Source of the DNA: Mycobacterium asiaticum DSM 44297
GTDB lineage: Bacteria > Actinomycetota > Actinomycetes > Mycobacteriales > Mycobacteriaceae
Direction: 5' to 3'
DNA length: 64,000 bases
NCBI RefSeq assembly: GCF_000613245.1
Contig: NZ_HG964936.1
Coordinates: 979,127-1,043,126 of the forward strand
A program made the position numbers and the translations under genes. This document shows positions 35,099 to 44,460 of the stretch, in pieces; positions within the stretch are counted from its first letter, which is position 1; the number at the start of each line of letters is the position of its first letter. A model generated the notes under the pieces. That model was not told the origin of the DNA and searched no databases. It worked only from the letters and a program-made list of their open reading frames with translations.

Positions 35099-36195
35099 CC
35101 AGTCGGCGAAGCCCGACGGGTCGTGCCGGCCCAGTGCGCCGTGCTCATACAGACCCCAACCTTCGACCGGATCGGCATCGCCGTCGCGGCACACGGCCCG
35201 ACCGACATGGTCGATCACGCCGAAACCGGAGCGGCCGATGATCGCGGGATCGGTCATGTTGTAGGTGAGCCGTTCGACGAACTTCTCGCCCTTCCAGATG
35301 CCGTGCAGCCAGTCCGAATCGCCGCCGTAGCCGCCGCCGACATGGATCGGCACCGGCAATTTGGACTCCACGTCAAAGTGGATCGGGGTGCCGTCGGGCC
35401 GCGTCGCGTCGATGGTCGCCCCGGTCGGGATCCGGGTGCCCGAACGATAATGAATCTTCACCCGCGGCCAGCCCAGCTGCTCGACCCGGCCGTCGCGCCA
35501 CACCCGGGTGCAGTCGTTGAGCGAGCGGAATCCGTTTGGCTCCTCCTGGATGATCAACACGATGGCGAAGTCGTCGAACGCGATCGGCACGTATAGCCAC
35601 CACATGCCCTCGAACGGCGGATCGGCCGGACGCCCGGCGGGTTCCGGTTCGCCGATCGGGCGGATGCCCCAGGATCGGTCCCGGCTGCCGATCCACCGGG
35701 CTGGGTCGACCTTGATCTCCTCCCCGTCGACGGACAGCTGCCCGCTCCAGCTGCCCAGCTGGGCGAAGCGTTGCGCGTTGAGCGTGACCCGGTTGCCCGA
35801 GCGCAGGATGTGCGGCTGTTCCTGGACGACGTCGAACAACCCTTCCCAGGTGAGATCGGCTGCGATTCCCTCGGTTTCGTCGAGCACGATGCGCAGTTTC
35901 CGCAACGGCTCGATGACCTCCACCCGGTAGCCGCCCACGTGTTGGTGCAGCCGGTCCTGGTCGATCGCGTCGGACAGGTGCACTGCCGTCTGAGTGTCGC
36001 CGCGCCTGATCAAGAGGAACGCGTCTTTTACACCCAGGTTGGGGTAGTAGCCGATGCCGGTGATCACAAAGATGTCACCGGTGCGGTCATGGGCGTTGAA
36101 ATAGGAGCGGTCGTAGAAGTTCCGGTCCGAGGAACCAGGCCAGGCGATCGGCTGAGGGAGCTGGTGAACCGGGTACTCGTCGAGTGGGCCTAGCA

Positions 36196-36196
<1 letters not shown>
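35081..36196 (-). CDS. Rv3169-like conserved protein
   Basis: A 371-residue mycobacterial protein, about the length of M. tuberculosis Rv3169. No enzyme motif was recognised. It is beta-rich, with 'RNFYDRSYFNAHDRTGDIFVITGIGYYPN' near the start, 'RDRSWGIRPIGE' in the middle and 'GVIDHVGRAVCRDGDADPVEGWGLYEHGALG' at the end, a layout like calycin/AttH-type lipid or hydrocarbon-binding proteins (inference). ATG 36196 overlaps the stop of the upstream phosphotransferase-like gene, so both are translated together under the divergent TetR. Confidence 0.75.
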
Positions 36197-37335
<1,139 letters not shown>

Positions 37336-37337
37336 TT

Positions 37338-37356
37338 ACGATACGGTAGGTAGCGT
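37338..37356. promoter_or_regulatory. Probable TetR operator in the Rv3167c/Rv3168-type gap
   Basis: The 19-bp dyad ACGATACGGTAGGTAGCGT has arms ACGATAC and GTAGCGT matching at 6 of 7 positions around GGTAG. It fills most of the 43-bp gap between the divergent genes and ends one base before the TetR start codon, so binding would block both promoters. Confidence 0.6.
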
Positions 37357-37357
37357 T

Positions 37358-37960
37358 ATGAAAGCAGACCCGTCTACCCTTGACAAGGCCCCCGGTGCCG
37401 GCCGGCCCCGGGATCCGCGTATCGACTCTGCCATCCTTGCCGCGACGGCGGAACTGCTTGTGGACATCGGCTATTCAAGTCTGAGCCTGGCCGCGGTCGC
37501 CGAACGTGCCGGGACCACCAAGTCGGCGCTGTATCGCAGGTGGTCCAGCAAGGCCGAGTTGGTGCACGAGGCGGCCTTCCCGGTCGCACCGACCGCATTG
37601 GTGGCGCCCGCCGGCGATTTCGCCGCCGATATTCAGATGATGATCGAGGCCACCCGCGACGTGTTCACGACGCCGGTCGTGCGCGCCGCACTGCCGGGGC
37701 TCGTCGCCGACATGACCGCGGACGCCGAGCTCAACGCCCGGGTCATGTCCCGGTTCGCAGACCTGTTCGCCACAGTGCGAATGCGACTGGCAGAAGCCGT
37801 GGAGCGAGGGGAGGCGCATCCCGATGTCGACCCGGACCGGTTGATCGAATTGATTGGAGGAGCCACGATGCTGCGCATGCTGCTGTACCCGGACCGCAAA
37901 CTCGACGATGCCTGGGTGCAGCAGACCACCGCCATCATCGTGCACGGGGTCACTCGATGA
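37358..37960 (+). CDS. TetR-family repressor, Rv3167c-like
   Basis: A 200-residue regulator. 'GRPRDPRIDSAILAATAELLVDIGYSSLSLAAVAERAGTTKSALYRRW' forms the N-terminal DNA-binding domain. Context matches M. tuberculosis Rv3167c, which represses the divergent Rv3168-Rv3169 genes and is reported to affect phagosomal escape. ATG 37358 follows the operator directly; the frame open to 37058 runs antisense into the kinase gene. The stop overlaps the downstream SDR start (ATGA). Confidence 0.88.
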   Translation: MKADPSTLDKAPGAGRPRDPRIDSAILAATAELLVDIGYSSLSLAAVAERAGTTKSALYRRWSSKAELVHEAAFPVAPTALVAPAGDFAADIQMMIEATRDVFTTPVVRAALPGLVADMTADAELNARVMSRFADLFATVRMRLAEAVERGEAHPDVDPDRLIELIGGATMLRMLLYPDRKLDDAWVQQTTAIIVHGVTR

Positions 37961-38790
37961 CGGCGGCGATCGTCACCGGCGCCAGCCGCGGGCTGGGACG
38001 GGCGATCGCGCTGGCATTGGCGTCCGAGGGTGTAGCAGTGGCCGTGGCGGGCCGTACGGAAGCGGTCTGGGATGACCGGCTGCCCGGCACTATCGGCGAG
38101 ACTGTTGCCGACATCGAGGCGGCGGGCGGACGGGCGGTGGCCGTGCGGGCCGATCTGACCGAGCGCGACGACATAGTCCGGCTGGTAGATACCGCGCGAG
38201 ACATGTTGGGCCCCATCACGATACTGATCAATAATGCCGCCTTCACCGCACCCGGGCGTCCTGGCGCGCAGCCGCGTCCCAAGCCTGCGACGCCCAAGTC
38301 GAAACCAGGTTGGCCCGGCTTCGTCAGCACACCGCTGTCCGCCTACCGCCGGCATTTCGAGATCTCGATCTTCGCCGCCTACGAACTCATGCAGCTCGTC
38401 AGCCCTGACATGATCACCGCGGGCGGCGGCTCGATCATCAACATCACTTCGGTCGCATCGCGTCTGCCCGGCGACGGGCCCTATCCGGACCGAAGCGCCG
38501 GCGTGCTGCCCGGCTACGGAGGCTCCAAGGCCGCGCTCGAGCATCTGACCCAATGCGCCGCATACGATCTCGCGGAGTACAACATCGCAGTGAACGCGCT
38601 TGCGCCGTCCAAGGCGATCATGACGCCGGGGTTGTCCTACTACGCGCGCAGCTTCGACGAAGTCAGCTCGGCCGTTGAATTCGCCCAAGCGGCAGTGCAA
38701 CTCACGCGGGTGGACCCCGCCGTGGTGACCGGGCGCACTATCGGGCACCTGCAGGTGCTCGATGGCACCTTCACACCGTTCAGCCTCTGA
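37957..38790 (+). CDS. Short-chain dehydrogenase coupled to the TetR gene
   Basis: A 277-residue SDR with TGASRGLG (residues ~7-14), NNAA replacing NNAG, catalytic Ser in 'ITSVAS' and YGGSK. An insert rich in Pro and Lys ('RPGAQPRPKPATPKSKPGWP', residues ~100-119) follows NNAA. The start overlaps the TetR stop, so it is part of that transcript. It is not remembered at this place in M. tuberculosis. Its stop directly abuts that of the convergent HNH gene. Confidence 0.85.
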   Translation: MTAAIVTGASRGLGRAIALALASEGVAVAVAGRTEAVWDDRLPGTIGETVADIEAAGGRAVAVRADLTERDDIVRLVDTARDMLGPITILINNAAFTAPGRPGAQPRPKPATPKSKPGWPGFVSTPLSAYRRHFEISIFAAYELMQLVSPDMITAGGGSIINITSVASRLPGDGPYPDRSAGVLPGYGGSKAALEHLTQCAAYDLAEYNIAVNALAPSKAIMTPGLSYYARSFDEVSSAVEFAQAAVQLTRVDPAVVTGRTIGHLQVLDGTFTPFSL

Positions 38791-40077
38791 TCAGGCGGCG
38801 TGACGGTTGATCAGCGTGATCGCGATGCCGGTTTCGACTTCGCTGATATCGACTCTGGGGTGGCCGGGCACGGGTGGGGCCGTCGACCGATAGTGGGCGC
38901 CGGTGGGGGTGGTGTACTGCGCGCTGTGGCGGCCCTCGCTGGTGCCGGTAGTGACCTGCCAGCCAGGCGCTTCTTTGGTGTAGTTGCACAGTTCGCATTG
39001 CCCCTGGCCGTTGTCGGCGCTGGTCTTGCCGCCGCGCCGCCAGGGTTGGGCGTGGTCGCGGTGGCGGATGGGGGCGTCGCAATAGGGAGTGCGGCAGGTT
39101 TGGTCGCGTAACCCGATGAACCGGGCGAGGCCGCGGGGGAAGGTGCGGCTGCGGGATTCCATGGCGACCAGGGCCCCAGTGCCGGGCCGGGCATAGAGGC
39201 GGCGCAGGCTCGCCCGGGAGCGTCGATCGGTCAGAGCGTTGTCGATCATGGTCCGGGCCACTTCGGCGGGGATGGGTCCGTAGCCGTCGAGCAGGGCGGG
39301 GCTGGTGTCCTGGCCGAGCAGAGCGGTATCGGAGATCACCACGCTGACCGCGACGGGGGCGGCCGCGTCGGCGGGACAGCCGGTGATTCGCTCGACGACG
39401 GTGTCCGCCATGACCTGGCCGCGGGACCGGCCATCAAAGGTGGTGTCGGCGATGCGCCGCAGCGTGGCGTACACCCCTACGCCCTGCGCGACTGGCAGCA
39501 GAACCGACACCCAGCTCATGGTGTCGGGGGCGGGCCGGATGGTCACGGTGCGGTCCTGCGGAGCCTTGGCGGCACGATCGACCACTGCGTGCGGGTCGCG
39601 CCGGTAAGCGATGGCTTTGGCTTCGGCCGTCAGGCGTTTGTCGCCCTTGCCCGTGAGCTTGTCGAGGTCGGCGCACATCTCGCGGTCCAGGGCGCGGCGG
39701 TCTTCGGCGTCCAGGCAGGCCGATTCGCGCACGATCAGGGTGGCCCGCCATTCGGAGAGCGCTCCACATTCCAGGGCGGCCAGCGTGTACGGCATTTCGT
39801 GGACAAGCGCATTGGCCAGGCCCAGGTGCTGGCCCCCGCGGACCGGAGCATCGCGCCGGGCCAGGGCGATCTCGCTGGCCAGACCACGGCAGCGTTTGGA
39901 CGCCGGCACCCCGGCCGCGGTTTCGGCGGCTCGCCGGGCGGTGGCCAGTGCCGCCGCCGCGCGGGCCTGACCCGCCGCCGCCGCGCTTTTGACCTGCTCC
40001 AACGCAGTGATCCGGGCGACCAGTTCGGCTTCGCCCGCCACCGGGGAGATCGACGCAAGTTCCGCTAGTTCGAACAT
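38791..40077 (-). CDS. REP13E12-family HNH endonuclease-like protein (DUF222)
   Basis: A 428-residue member of the mycobacterial 13E12 repeat family. The long helical DUF222 region fills most of the protein, and the C-terminal HNH nuclease domain is 'CRTPYCDAPIRHRDHAQPWRRGG..ADNGQGQCELCNYTKEAPGW', with Cys pairs for zinc and His-Asn residues for metal. In M. tuberculosis these repeats are multi-copy and can host the phiRv1 prophage; here the copy is undisrupted. The ATG lies within a perfect SOS box, so expression should be DNA-damage inducible. It separates Rv3167c-like and Rv3166c-like genes, consistent with insertion or mobility. Confidence 0.88.
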   Translation of the reverse strand: MFELAELASISPVAGEAELVARITALEQVKSAAAAGQARAAAALATARRAAETAAGVPASKRCRGLASEIALARRDAPVRGGQHLGLANALVHEMPYTLAALECGALSEWRATLIVRESACLDAEDRRALDREMCADLDKLTGKGDKRLTAEAKAIAYRRDPHAVVDRAAKAPQDRTVTIRPAPDTMSWVSVLLPVAQGVGVYATLRRIADTTFDGRSRGQVMADTVVERITGCPADAAAPVAVSVVISDTALLGQDTSPALLDGYGPIPAEVARTMIDNALTDRRSRASLRRLYARPGTGALVAMESRSRTFPRGLARFIGLRDQTCRTPYCDAPIRHRDHAQPWRRGGKTSADNGQGQCELCNYTKEAPGWQVTTGTSEGRHSAQYTTPTGAHYRSTAPPVPGHPRVDISEVETGIAITLINRHAA

Positions 40078-40085
40078 ATGTTCGA
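40070..40085. promoter_or_regulatory. LexA/SOS box over the HNH gene start
   Basis: TCGAACATATGTTCGA is a perfect 16-bp palindrome and a full match to the mycobacterial SOS box TCGAAC-N4-GTTCGA. The ATG of the HNH gene (40077-40075, minus strand) lies inside the dyad. LexA bound here would block transcription start or early elongation. Confidence 0.88.
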
Positions 40086-40155
40086 TAATACACCGCCACG
40101 GGGACGAGTCGCCAGCGTTACTGGACCGGGGCGGGCGCGCGCCGCTAGCCTTCGG

Positions 40156-40176
40156 CTATGAGGCACCTATGAGGCA
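40156..40176. repeat. Short direct repeat CTATGAGGCA x2
   Basis: CTATGAGGCA occurs at 40156-40165 and 40167-40176, just before the Rv3166c-like gene and after the HNH gene. It may be a slippage duplication or a trace of the insertion; nothing more is visible. Confidence 0.4.
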
Positions 40177-40194
40177 TTTGGTGGCCTTCCGCTG

Positions 40195-41151
40195 ATGTTC
40201 GACAAGCCGACGGGCCGCGTGGTCGCCGTGCTCGTCCTGCTGATCGTGGCCGCCGCCGCTCTGCGCGGGTACCTACCGCCGCAGCACGACGCGCGGCTTG
40301 CTGACGACGGCGGAAACCGCGCTCCGCTGATGTTCCTCGTCGCGGCAATTGCCGCAACAGTGGGACTGCTGGCGTTCTCCCTCATCGCTCGCTTCCGCGA
40401 CCCGCGCGCGGTGGCGCCGAGCTCGGGCAACCTCTCGGAATTGCTGGGACGTGGCAGCGGCGAACGAGCGAGCTGGCGCGTCGTGCTGATCGCACTCGCA
40501 GTAATCGTGGCCTGGCTGGCCATCGCACTTCTGTTGTCCCGCCTGTGGACCCCGCCTGAAGTCAATCTTGATGTTCCTCAACAAAGTTCGACGCCGGCCC
40601 CGCCGGCGGTACCTCGCGACGGCCCGCCACCAAAACAGCCGTCACACCGCAACAACAACGGGGACACGTTGGGTGCCCTGCTGGCGTTCATACCCGTGTT
40701 GCTGATGTTGTTCGCCGGCGGAGTCATTGCTTCCCGTCGCCGTCGGCAACCGACTGCGTCCGCGCCCCCAGCCGTCAATCGAAGAGACCCCCCGGTGCCG
40801 GAAGCGGCGTCCGAATCGCTGGTGCGCGCAGCCGAAGTGGGCTTGGCCGAGATGGCCGACCTGAGCCGCCAACCGCGCGAGGCGATCATCGCATGCTATG
40901 CCGCTATGGAGCGCGAGCTGGCCAATGTCCCCGGTGCCGTCCCGCAGGAAGCCGACACTCCCACCGAGGTACTGGCCAGGGCGGTCGCACATCGTGCACT
41001 GCGCGCCGACACCGCCGTCGAATTGGTGAACCTGTTCGAGGAAGCCCGGTTCAGTCCCCATGTGATGAACGAGGGGCACCGCGAGACCGCCGTGCGGGTG
41101 CTCGAGCTGGTGCTCGACGAGATCGTGCCGCGCTCGAGTGAGGCGGTATGA
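40195..41151 (+). CDS. Rv3166c-like membrane protein (DUF4129-type C-terminus)
   Basis: A 318-residue protein with three or four membrane helices: ~10-25, ~43-62, ~95-118, and ~160-180. A Pro-rich loop (~125-150) and a cytosolic domain after 190 follow: 'REAIIACYAAMERELANV' and 'TPTEVLARAVAHRALRADTAVELVNLFEEARFSPH' are the DUF4129 signature. It heads the cluster leading to moxR3 and DUF58, a set that in many bacteria assembles or modifies membrane complexes. ATG 40195 has a weak ribosome site. Its stop overlaps the next gene (ATGA). Confidence 0.8.
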   Translation: MFDKPTGRVVAVLVLLIVAAAALRGYLPPQHDARLADDGGNRAPLMFLVAAIAATVGLLAFSLIARFRDPRAVAPSSGNLSELLGRGSGERASWRVVLIALAVIVAWLAIALLLSRLWTPPEVNLDVPQQSSTPAPPAVPRDGPPPKQPSHRNNNGDTLGALLAFIPVLLMLFAGGVIASRRRRQPTASAPPAVNRRDPPVPEAASESLVRAAEVGLAEMADLSRQPREAIIACYAAMERELANVPGAVPQEADTPTEVLARAVAHRALRADTAVELVNLFEEARFSPHVMNEGHRETAVRVLELVLDEIVPRSSEAV

Positions 41152-41630
41152 AAAGGCTACTGGCCCTGGGCATTCTGCTGATCATCGGAACGGAGCTGCT
41201 GCTGCTGGTGGCGCAGGATCGCCGGTTTGTGCTGCTTGCCGCCGGCGTCGGTCTGACGTTGGTGCTGCTCAACATCCGCCGCGCGTTGGGTCACCCGAAC
41301 GAGCCGGCGGCCGAACCGGACTCCGACGATCTCGCCGACTCGTTGCGTCGCTGGTTGGCCAGCACCGAGACAACGATCCGGTGGTCGGATTCCACTCGCG
41401 CGGACTGGGACCGTCACCTGCGCCCGATGCTGGCGCGACGCTTCGAACTCACCACGGGCCAACGGCAGGCAAAAGATCCGGCCGCATTCCGTGCCACCGG
41501 AGAGATGCTGTTCGGACCCGAACTTTGGGAATGGGTTAACCCGAATAACGTGGGGTATGCGGCTGCCGACCAGCCGGGGCCCGGTCGGGCGGCGCTCGAG
41601 GAGATTCTGCGAAGGTTGGAGCAGGTATGA
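41148..41630 (+). CDS. Rv3165c-like membrane protein
   Basis: A 160-residue protein with two N-terminal membrane helices (~5-22 and ~27-43) and a cytosolic tail containing 'DSLRRWLASTETTIRWSDSTRADWDRHLRPMLARRFELTTGQRQ'. ATG overlaps the upstream stop and its own stop overlaps moxR3 (ATGA), showing tight coupling. Function is unknown; position suggests an accessory subunit of the MoxR/DUF58 complex. Confidence 0.8.
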   Translation: MKRLLALGILLIIGTELLLLVAQDRRFVLLAAGVGLTLVLLNIRRALGHPNEPAAEPDSDDLADSLRRWLASTETTIRWSDSTRADWDRHLRPMLARRFELTTGQRQAKDPAAFRATGEMLFGPELWEWVNPNNVGYAAADQPGPGRAALEEILRRLEQV

Positions 41631-42613
41631 CAACGCCGGCCGCTAGGTCAGTTGAAGAAACCACTGCCCAGTGCGAGGCGGTGCTCGACGAAATCGAACG
41701 CGTCGTCGTCGGCAAGCGCGCGGCCCTTACGTTGATCCTCACAGCAGTCCTGGCCCGTGGTCACGTGCTGATTGAGGATCTGCCCGGACTCGGCAAGACG
41801 TTGATCGCGCGTTCCTTCGCCGCCGCATTGGGACTGGAATTCACCCGGGTGCAGTTCACCCCGGACCTGCTGCCGGCCGATCTATTGGGCTCGACCATTT
41901 ACGACATGCAGTCGGGACGCTTCGAGTTCCGGCGCGGGCCGATCTTCACCAACCTGCTGCTCGCCGACGAAATCAACCGGACGCCGCCCAAGACTCAGGC
42001 GGCGCTGCTGGAGGCGATGGCCGAGGGACAGGTCAGCATCGATGGCCACACCCACAAACTGCCAACGCCATTCATCGTGCTGGCCACTGACAACCCGATC
42101 GAGTACGAAGGCACTTATCCGCTGCCGGAGGCGCAACTCGACAGGTTCTCGATCCGCCTGGAGCTGCGCTACCTGTCCGAGGAAGACGAGACCGCGATGC
42201 TACGGCGCCGTCTGGAACGCGGGTCCGCCGAACCGACCGTCAACCAGGTCGTCGACGCGCACGACCTGCTGGCGATGCGTGAATCCGTCGAGCAGGTATC
42301 GGTGCATGAAGACGTCCTGCACTACGTCGTTTCGCTGGCCACGGCGACCCGGCATCATCCCCAGGTCGCCGTCGGCGCCAGCCCGCGCGCCGAGCTCGAT
42401 CTGGTTCAGCTCGCCCGTGCCCGCGCCCTGCTGCTTGGTCGCGATTACGTGATCCCGGAAGACGTCAAAGCGCTCGCCACCCCTGCGGTCGCACACCGGA
42501 TCACGCTGCGACCGGAGATGTGGGTCCGCAAGATCCAGGGCGCGGACGTGGTCGGGGAACTGTTGCGGCGCTTGCCCGTGCCCCGCGCCAACGAGAAGAA
42601 CAGCCCGGCATGA
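41627..42613 (+). CDS. moxR3: MoxR-family AAA+ ATPase
   Basis: A 328-residue AAA+ chaperone-like ATPase. Walker A is 'DLPGLGKT' (51-58), Walker B 'LLLADE' (110-115) followed by 'INRTPPKTQAALLEAMAEGQV', and sensor 1 lies in 'FIVLATDNPIEYEGTYPLPEAQLDRF'. Members form hexamers and remodel or insert cofactors into partners, commonly a DUF58/von Willebrand-type protein, which here is the very next gene (start overlap at 42610). Context equals M. tuberculosis moxR3 (Rv3164c). Confidence 0.93.
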   Translation: MTTPAARSVEETTAQCEAVLDEIERVVVGKRAALTLILTAVLARGHVLIEDLPGLGKTLIARSFAAALGLEFTRVQFTPDLLPADLLGSTIYDMQSGRFEFRRGPIFTNLLLADEINRTPPKTQAALLEAMAEGQVSIDGHTHKLPTPFIVLATDNPIEYEGTYPLPEAQLDRFSIRLELRYLSEEDETAMLRRRLERGSAEPTVNQVVDAHDLLAMRESVEQVSVHEDVLHYVVSLATATRHHPQVAVGASPRAELDLVQLARARALLLGRDYVIPEDVKALATPAVAHRITLRPEMWVRKIQGADVVGELLRRLPVPRANEKNSPA

Positions 42614-43875
42614 TCCAAACTCGTGACGTCGAGTTTCATTGGCGTGCATCACAATTGACGTTGTCGATCGCGACCTGTGCCGGGGTCGCGCTGGTGGCTG
42701 CCGTCATCGGTGGACGTTGGCAGCTGATTGCTTTCGCGGCCCCGCTGCTCGGTGTGCTGTGCTCACTGAATTGGCAGCTACCGGTCCCCACGGTTCAAGT
42801 GCATGCCGAGCCGGATTCGCAGCGATGCTTCGAAGACGAGCAAGCGCGAATATCGGTGTGGGCCACCACGGAATCCGGTTCGGACGCGATGGATCTGACG
42901 GTGTCATCGGTCGGCGGCATGGAAGTGGAGGTGCTGGACTCACCAAGTAGGCACGCGAAAACAGTTGCCGCCGTGGCTAAAAGGTGGGGACGGTATCCGA
43001 TCCGGGTGGGTGTCGACCTCCTCGCGCGCGGCGGCCTGGTGCGGGGCACCGGGACCGTCGACACCGCCGACGTCATAGTCTTTCCACTGACACCACCGCA
43101 GGCAACCTCGATTCCACGAACCGAGTTGCTCGACCGGTTGGGCGCCCACCTCACCCGGCACGTGGGTCCCGGCGTCGAATACGCCGACATCCGCCCGTAC
43201 ATTCCGGGCGACCAACTGCGCGCAGTGAATTGGGCGGTCAGTGCGCGCCGTGGCCGGTTGCACGTGACGCAGCGGCTGACCGACCGGGCCGCCGACGTGG
43301 TGGTGCTGATCGACACCTATCGACAGCCGGCGGGGCCGGCGACCCAGGCCACCGAACGTGTGGTGCGGGGGGCGGCGCAGGTGGTGCAGACCGCGCTGCG
43401 CAATGGTGACCGTGCCGGGATCGTCGCGTTGGGCGGAGGCCGGCCACGCTGGCTGGGCGCCGATATCGGCCAGCGTCAGTTCTACCGCGTGCTGGACACC
43501 GTGCTGGGTGCGGGCGAAGGATATGAGAAAACCACCGGAACACTCGCGCCACGGGCCGCGGTCCCGGCGGGGGCGATCGTCATCGCCTTCTCGACGCTGC
43601 TCGATACCGAATTCGCGTTGGCGCTCATCGACTTACGTAAGCGCGGCCACGTCGTGGTCGCGGTCGACGTACTGGACACTTCGCCGTTCGAGGGCGAACA
43701 CGACCCGCTGGTTGGGCGAATGTGGGCGTTGCAGCGCTCCGCGATGTATCGAGACATGACCTCCATCGGCGTGGACGTGCTGGCCTGGCCATCGGACCGC
43801 TCGCTCGAGCAGTCGATGGGGGCATTGCCCGATCGCCGCCGTCGGGTCCGTGGGCAGTTGCGGGGTGGCGGCTGA
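42610..43875 (+). CDS. DUF58 protein, Rv3163c-like
   Basis: A 421-residue partner of MoxR. Two N-terminal membrane helices (~15-50) are followed by a beta-rich segment and the DUF58 hallmark 'VEYADIRPYIPGDQLRAVNWAVSARRGRLHVTQRL'. A von Willebrand A-like part has 'VVVLIDTYRQP' (metal-site Asp with substitutions). ATG 42610 was chosen because it overlaps the moxR3 stop. Probably membrane-anchored, with the large domain acting as a MoxR substrate or adaptor. Confidence 0.88.
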   Translation: MIQTRDVEFHWRASQLTLSIATCAGVALVAAVIGGRWQLIAFAAPLLGVLCSLNWQLPVPTVQVHAEPDSQRCFEDEQARISVWATTESGSDAMDLTVSSVGGMEVEVLDSPSRHAKTVAAVAKRWGRYPIRVGVDLLARGGLVRGTGTVDTADVIVFPLTPPQATSIPRTELLDRLGAHLTRHVGPGVEYADIRPYIPGDQLRAVNWAVSARRGRLHVTQRLTDRAADVVVLIDTYRQPAGPATQATERVVRGAAQVVQTALRNGDRAGIVALGGGRPRWLGADIGQRQFYRVLDTVLGAGEGYEKTTGTLAPRAAVPAGAIVIAFSTLLDTEFALALIDLRKRGHVVVAVDVLDTSPFEGEHDPLVGRMWALQRSAMYRDMTSIGVDVLAWPSDRSLEQSMGALPDRRRRVRGQLRGGG

Positions 43876-44311
43876 GGTGTTTGCGCAATCGGGTAACGGG
43901 GTCTTCGCGGCAATGCTCGGCTTGCTCACGGTCGGGACGGCTGCCGTCGGATCCCATGGCGCGGCTCTGGCAGTTGCCGGCGCCGCGGTGCTTGCGGTGG
44001 AAGCGGGGATGATATTCCGACCTGGCGCGACGGTTGCCGTGCTGCTGTCGGTGGTGCTGATCCTGCTCTCGGAACCTTCGCAGGGGATTGCGGCACTGTC
44101 GGGTCTGTTCGCGACGGCGTATTTGGTCTGTCGGCATGCCGTCAGCGCGGTCGATGCGGGAAGCTGGCCGACAATCATTGGTGCCGTTGGTTTTACTGCA
44201 GCGGGGCTGGTCGCTACGTCCTTTCCGCTGCAAGTGCCGTGGCTGCCGTTGATAGCGCCGCTCGGGGTATTGGGAATTTATGCGCTCACCGCCCGGCCCT
44301 TCCTGAATTGA
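43850..44311 (+). CDS. Rv3162c-like integral membrane protein
   Basis: A 153-residue very hydrophobic protein with about five helices and no soluble domain. It ends the MoxR3 cluster. GTG 43850 overlaps the DUF58 gene by 26 bases; GTG 43865 or 43874 are equally possible starts. Function unknown. The gap to PPE53 (149 bp) holds no TetR/dioxygenase pair like Rv3160c/Rv3161c. Confidence 0.7.
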   Translation: MGSCGVAAEVFAQSGNGVFAAMLGLLTVGTAAVGSHGAALAVAGAAVLAVEAGMIFRPGATVAVLLSVVLILLSEPSQGIAALSGLFATAYLVCRHAVSAVDAGSWPTIIGAVGFTAAGLVATSFPLQVPWLPLIAPLGVLGIYALTARPFLN

Positions 44312-44384
44312 ATTTGGCGCGGTGGGCTCGTAACAAATTCACATGAGTTCGGTTCATTCGCTACAAATTGCGCGTGTTACGTCA

Positions 44385-44413
44385 TACAGTCCCGCCTGAG
44401 GCGGTTTGCGGGA
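44385..44413 (+). promoter_or_regulatory. Candidate -10 and competing hairpins before PPE53
   Basis: TACAGT (44385-44390) fits a -10 box. Directly after it two overlapping dyads compete: CCGCC (44392-44396) with GGCGG (44400-44404), and TCCCGC (44390-44395) with GCGGGA (44408-44413). They lie in the expected mRNA leader of the PPE gene at 44461. Confidence 0.3.
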
Positions 44414-44460
44414 GCCCTTCATCGTGGGCGTGGAGCGACTCGCCGGAAGGGGATGGCCAG

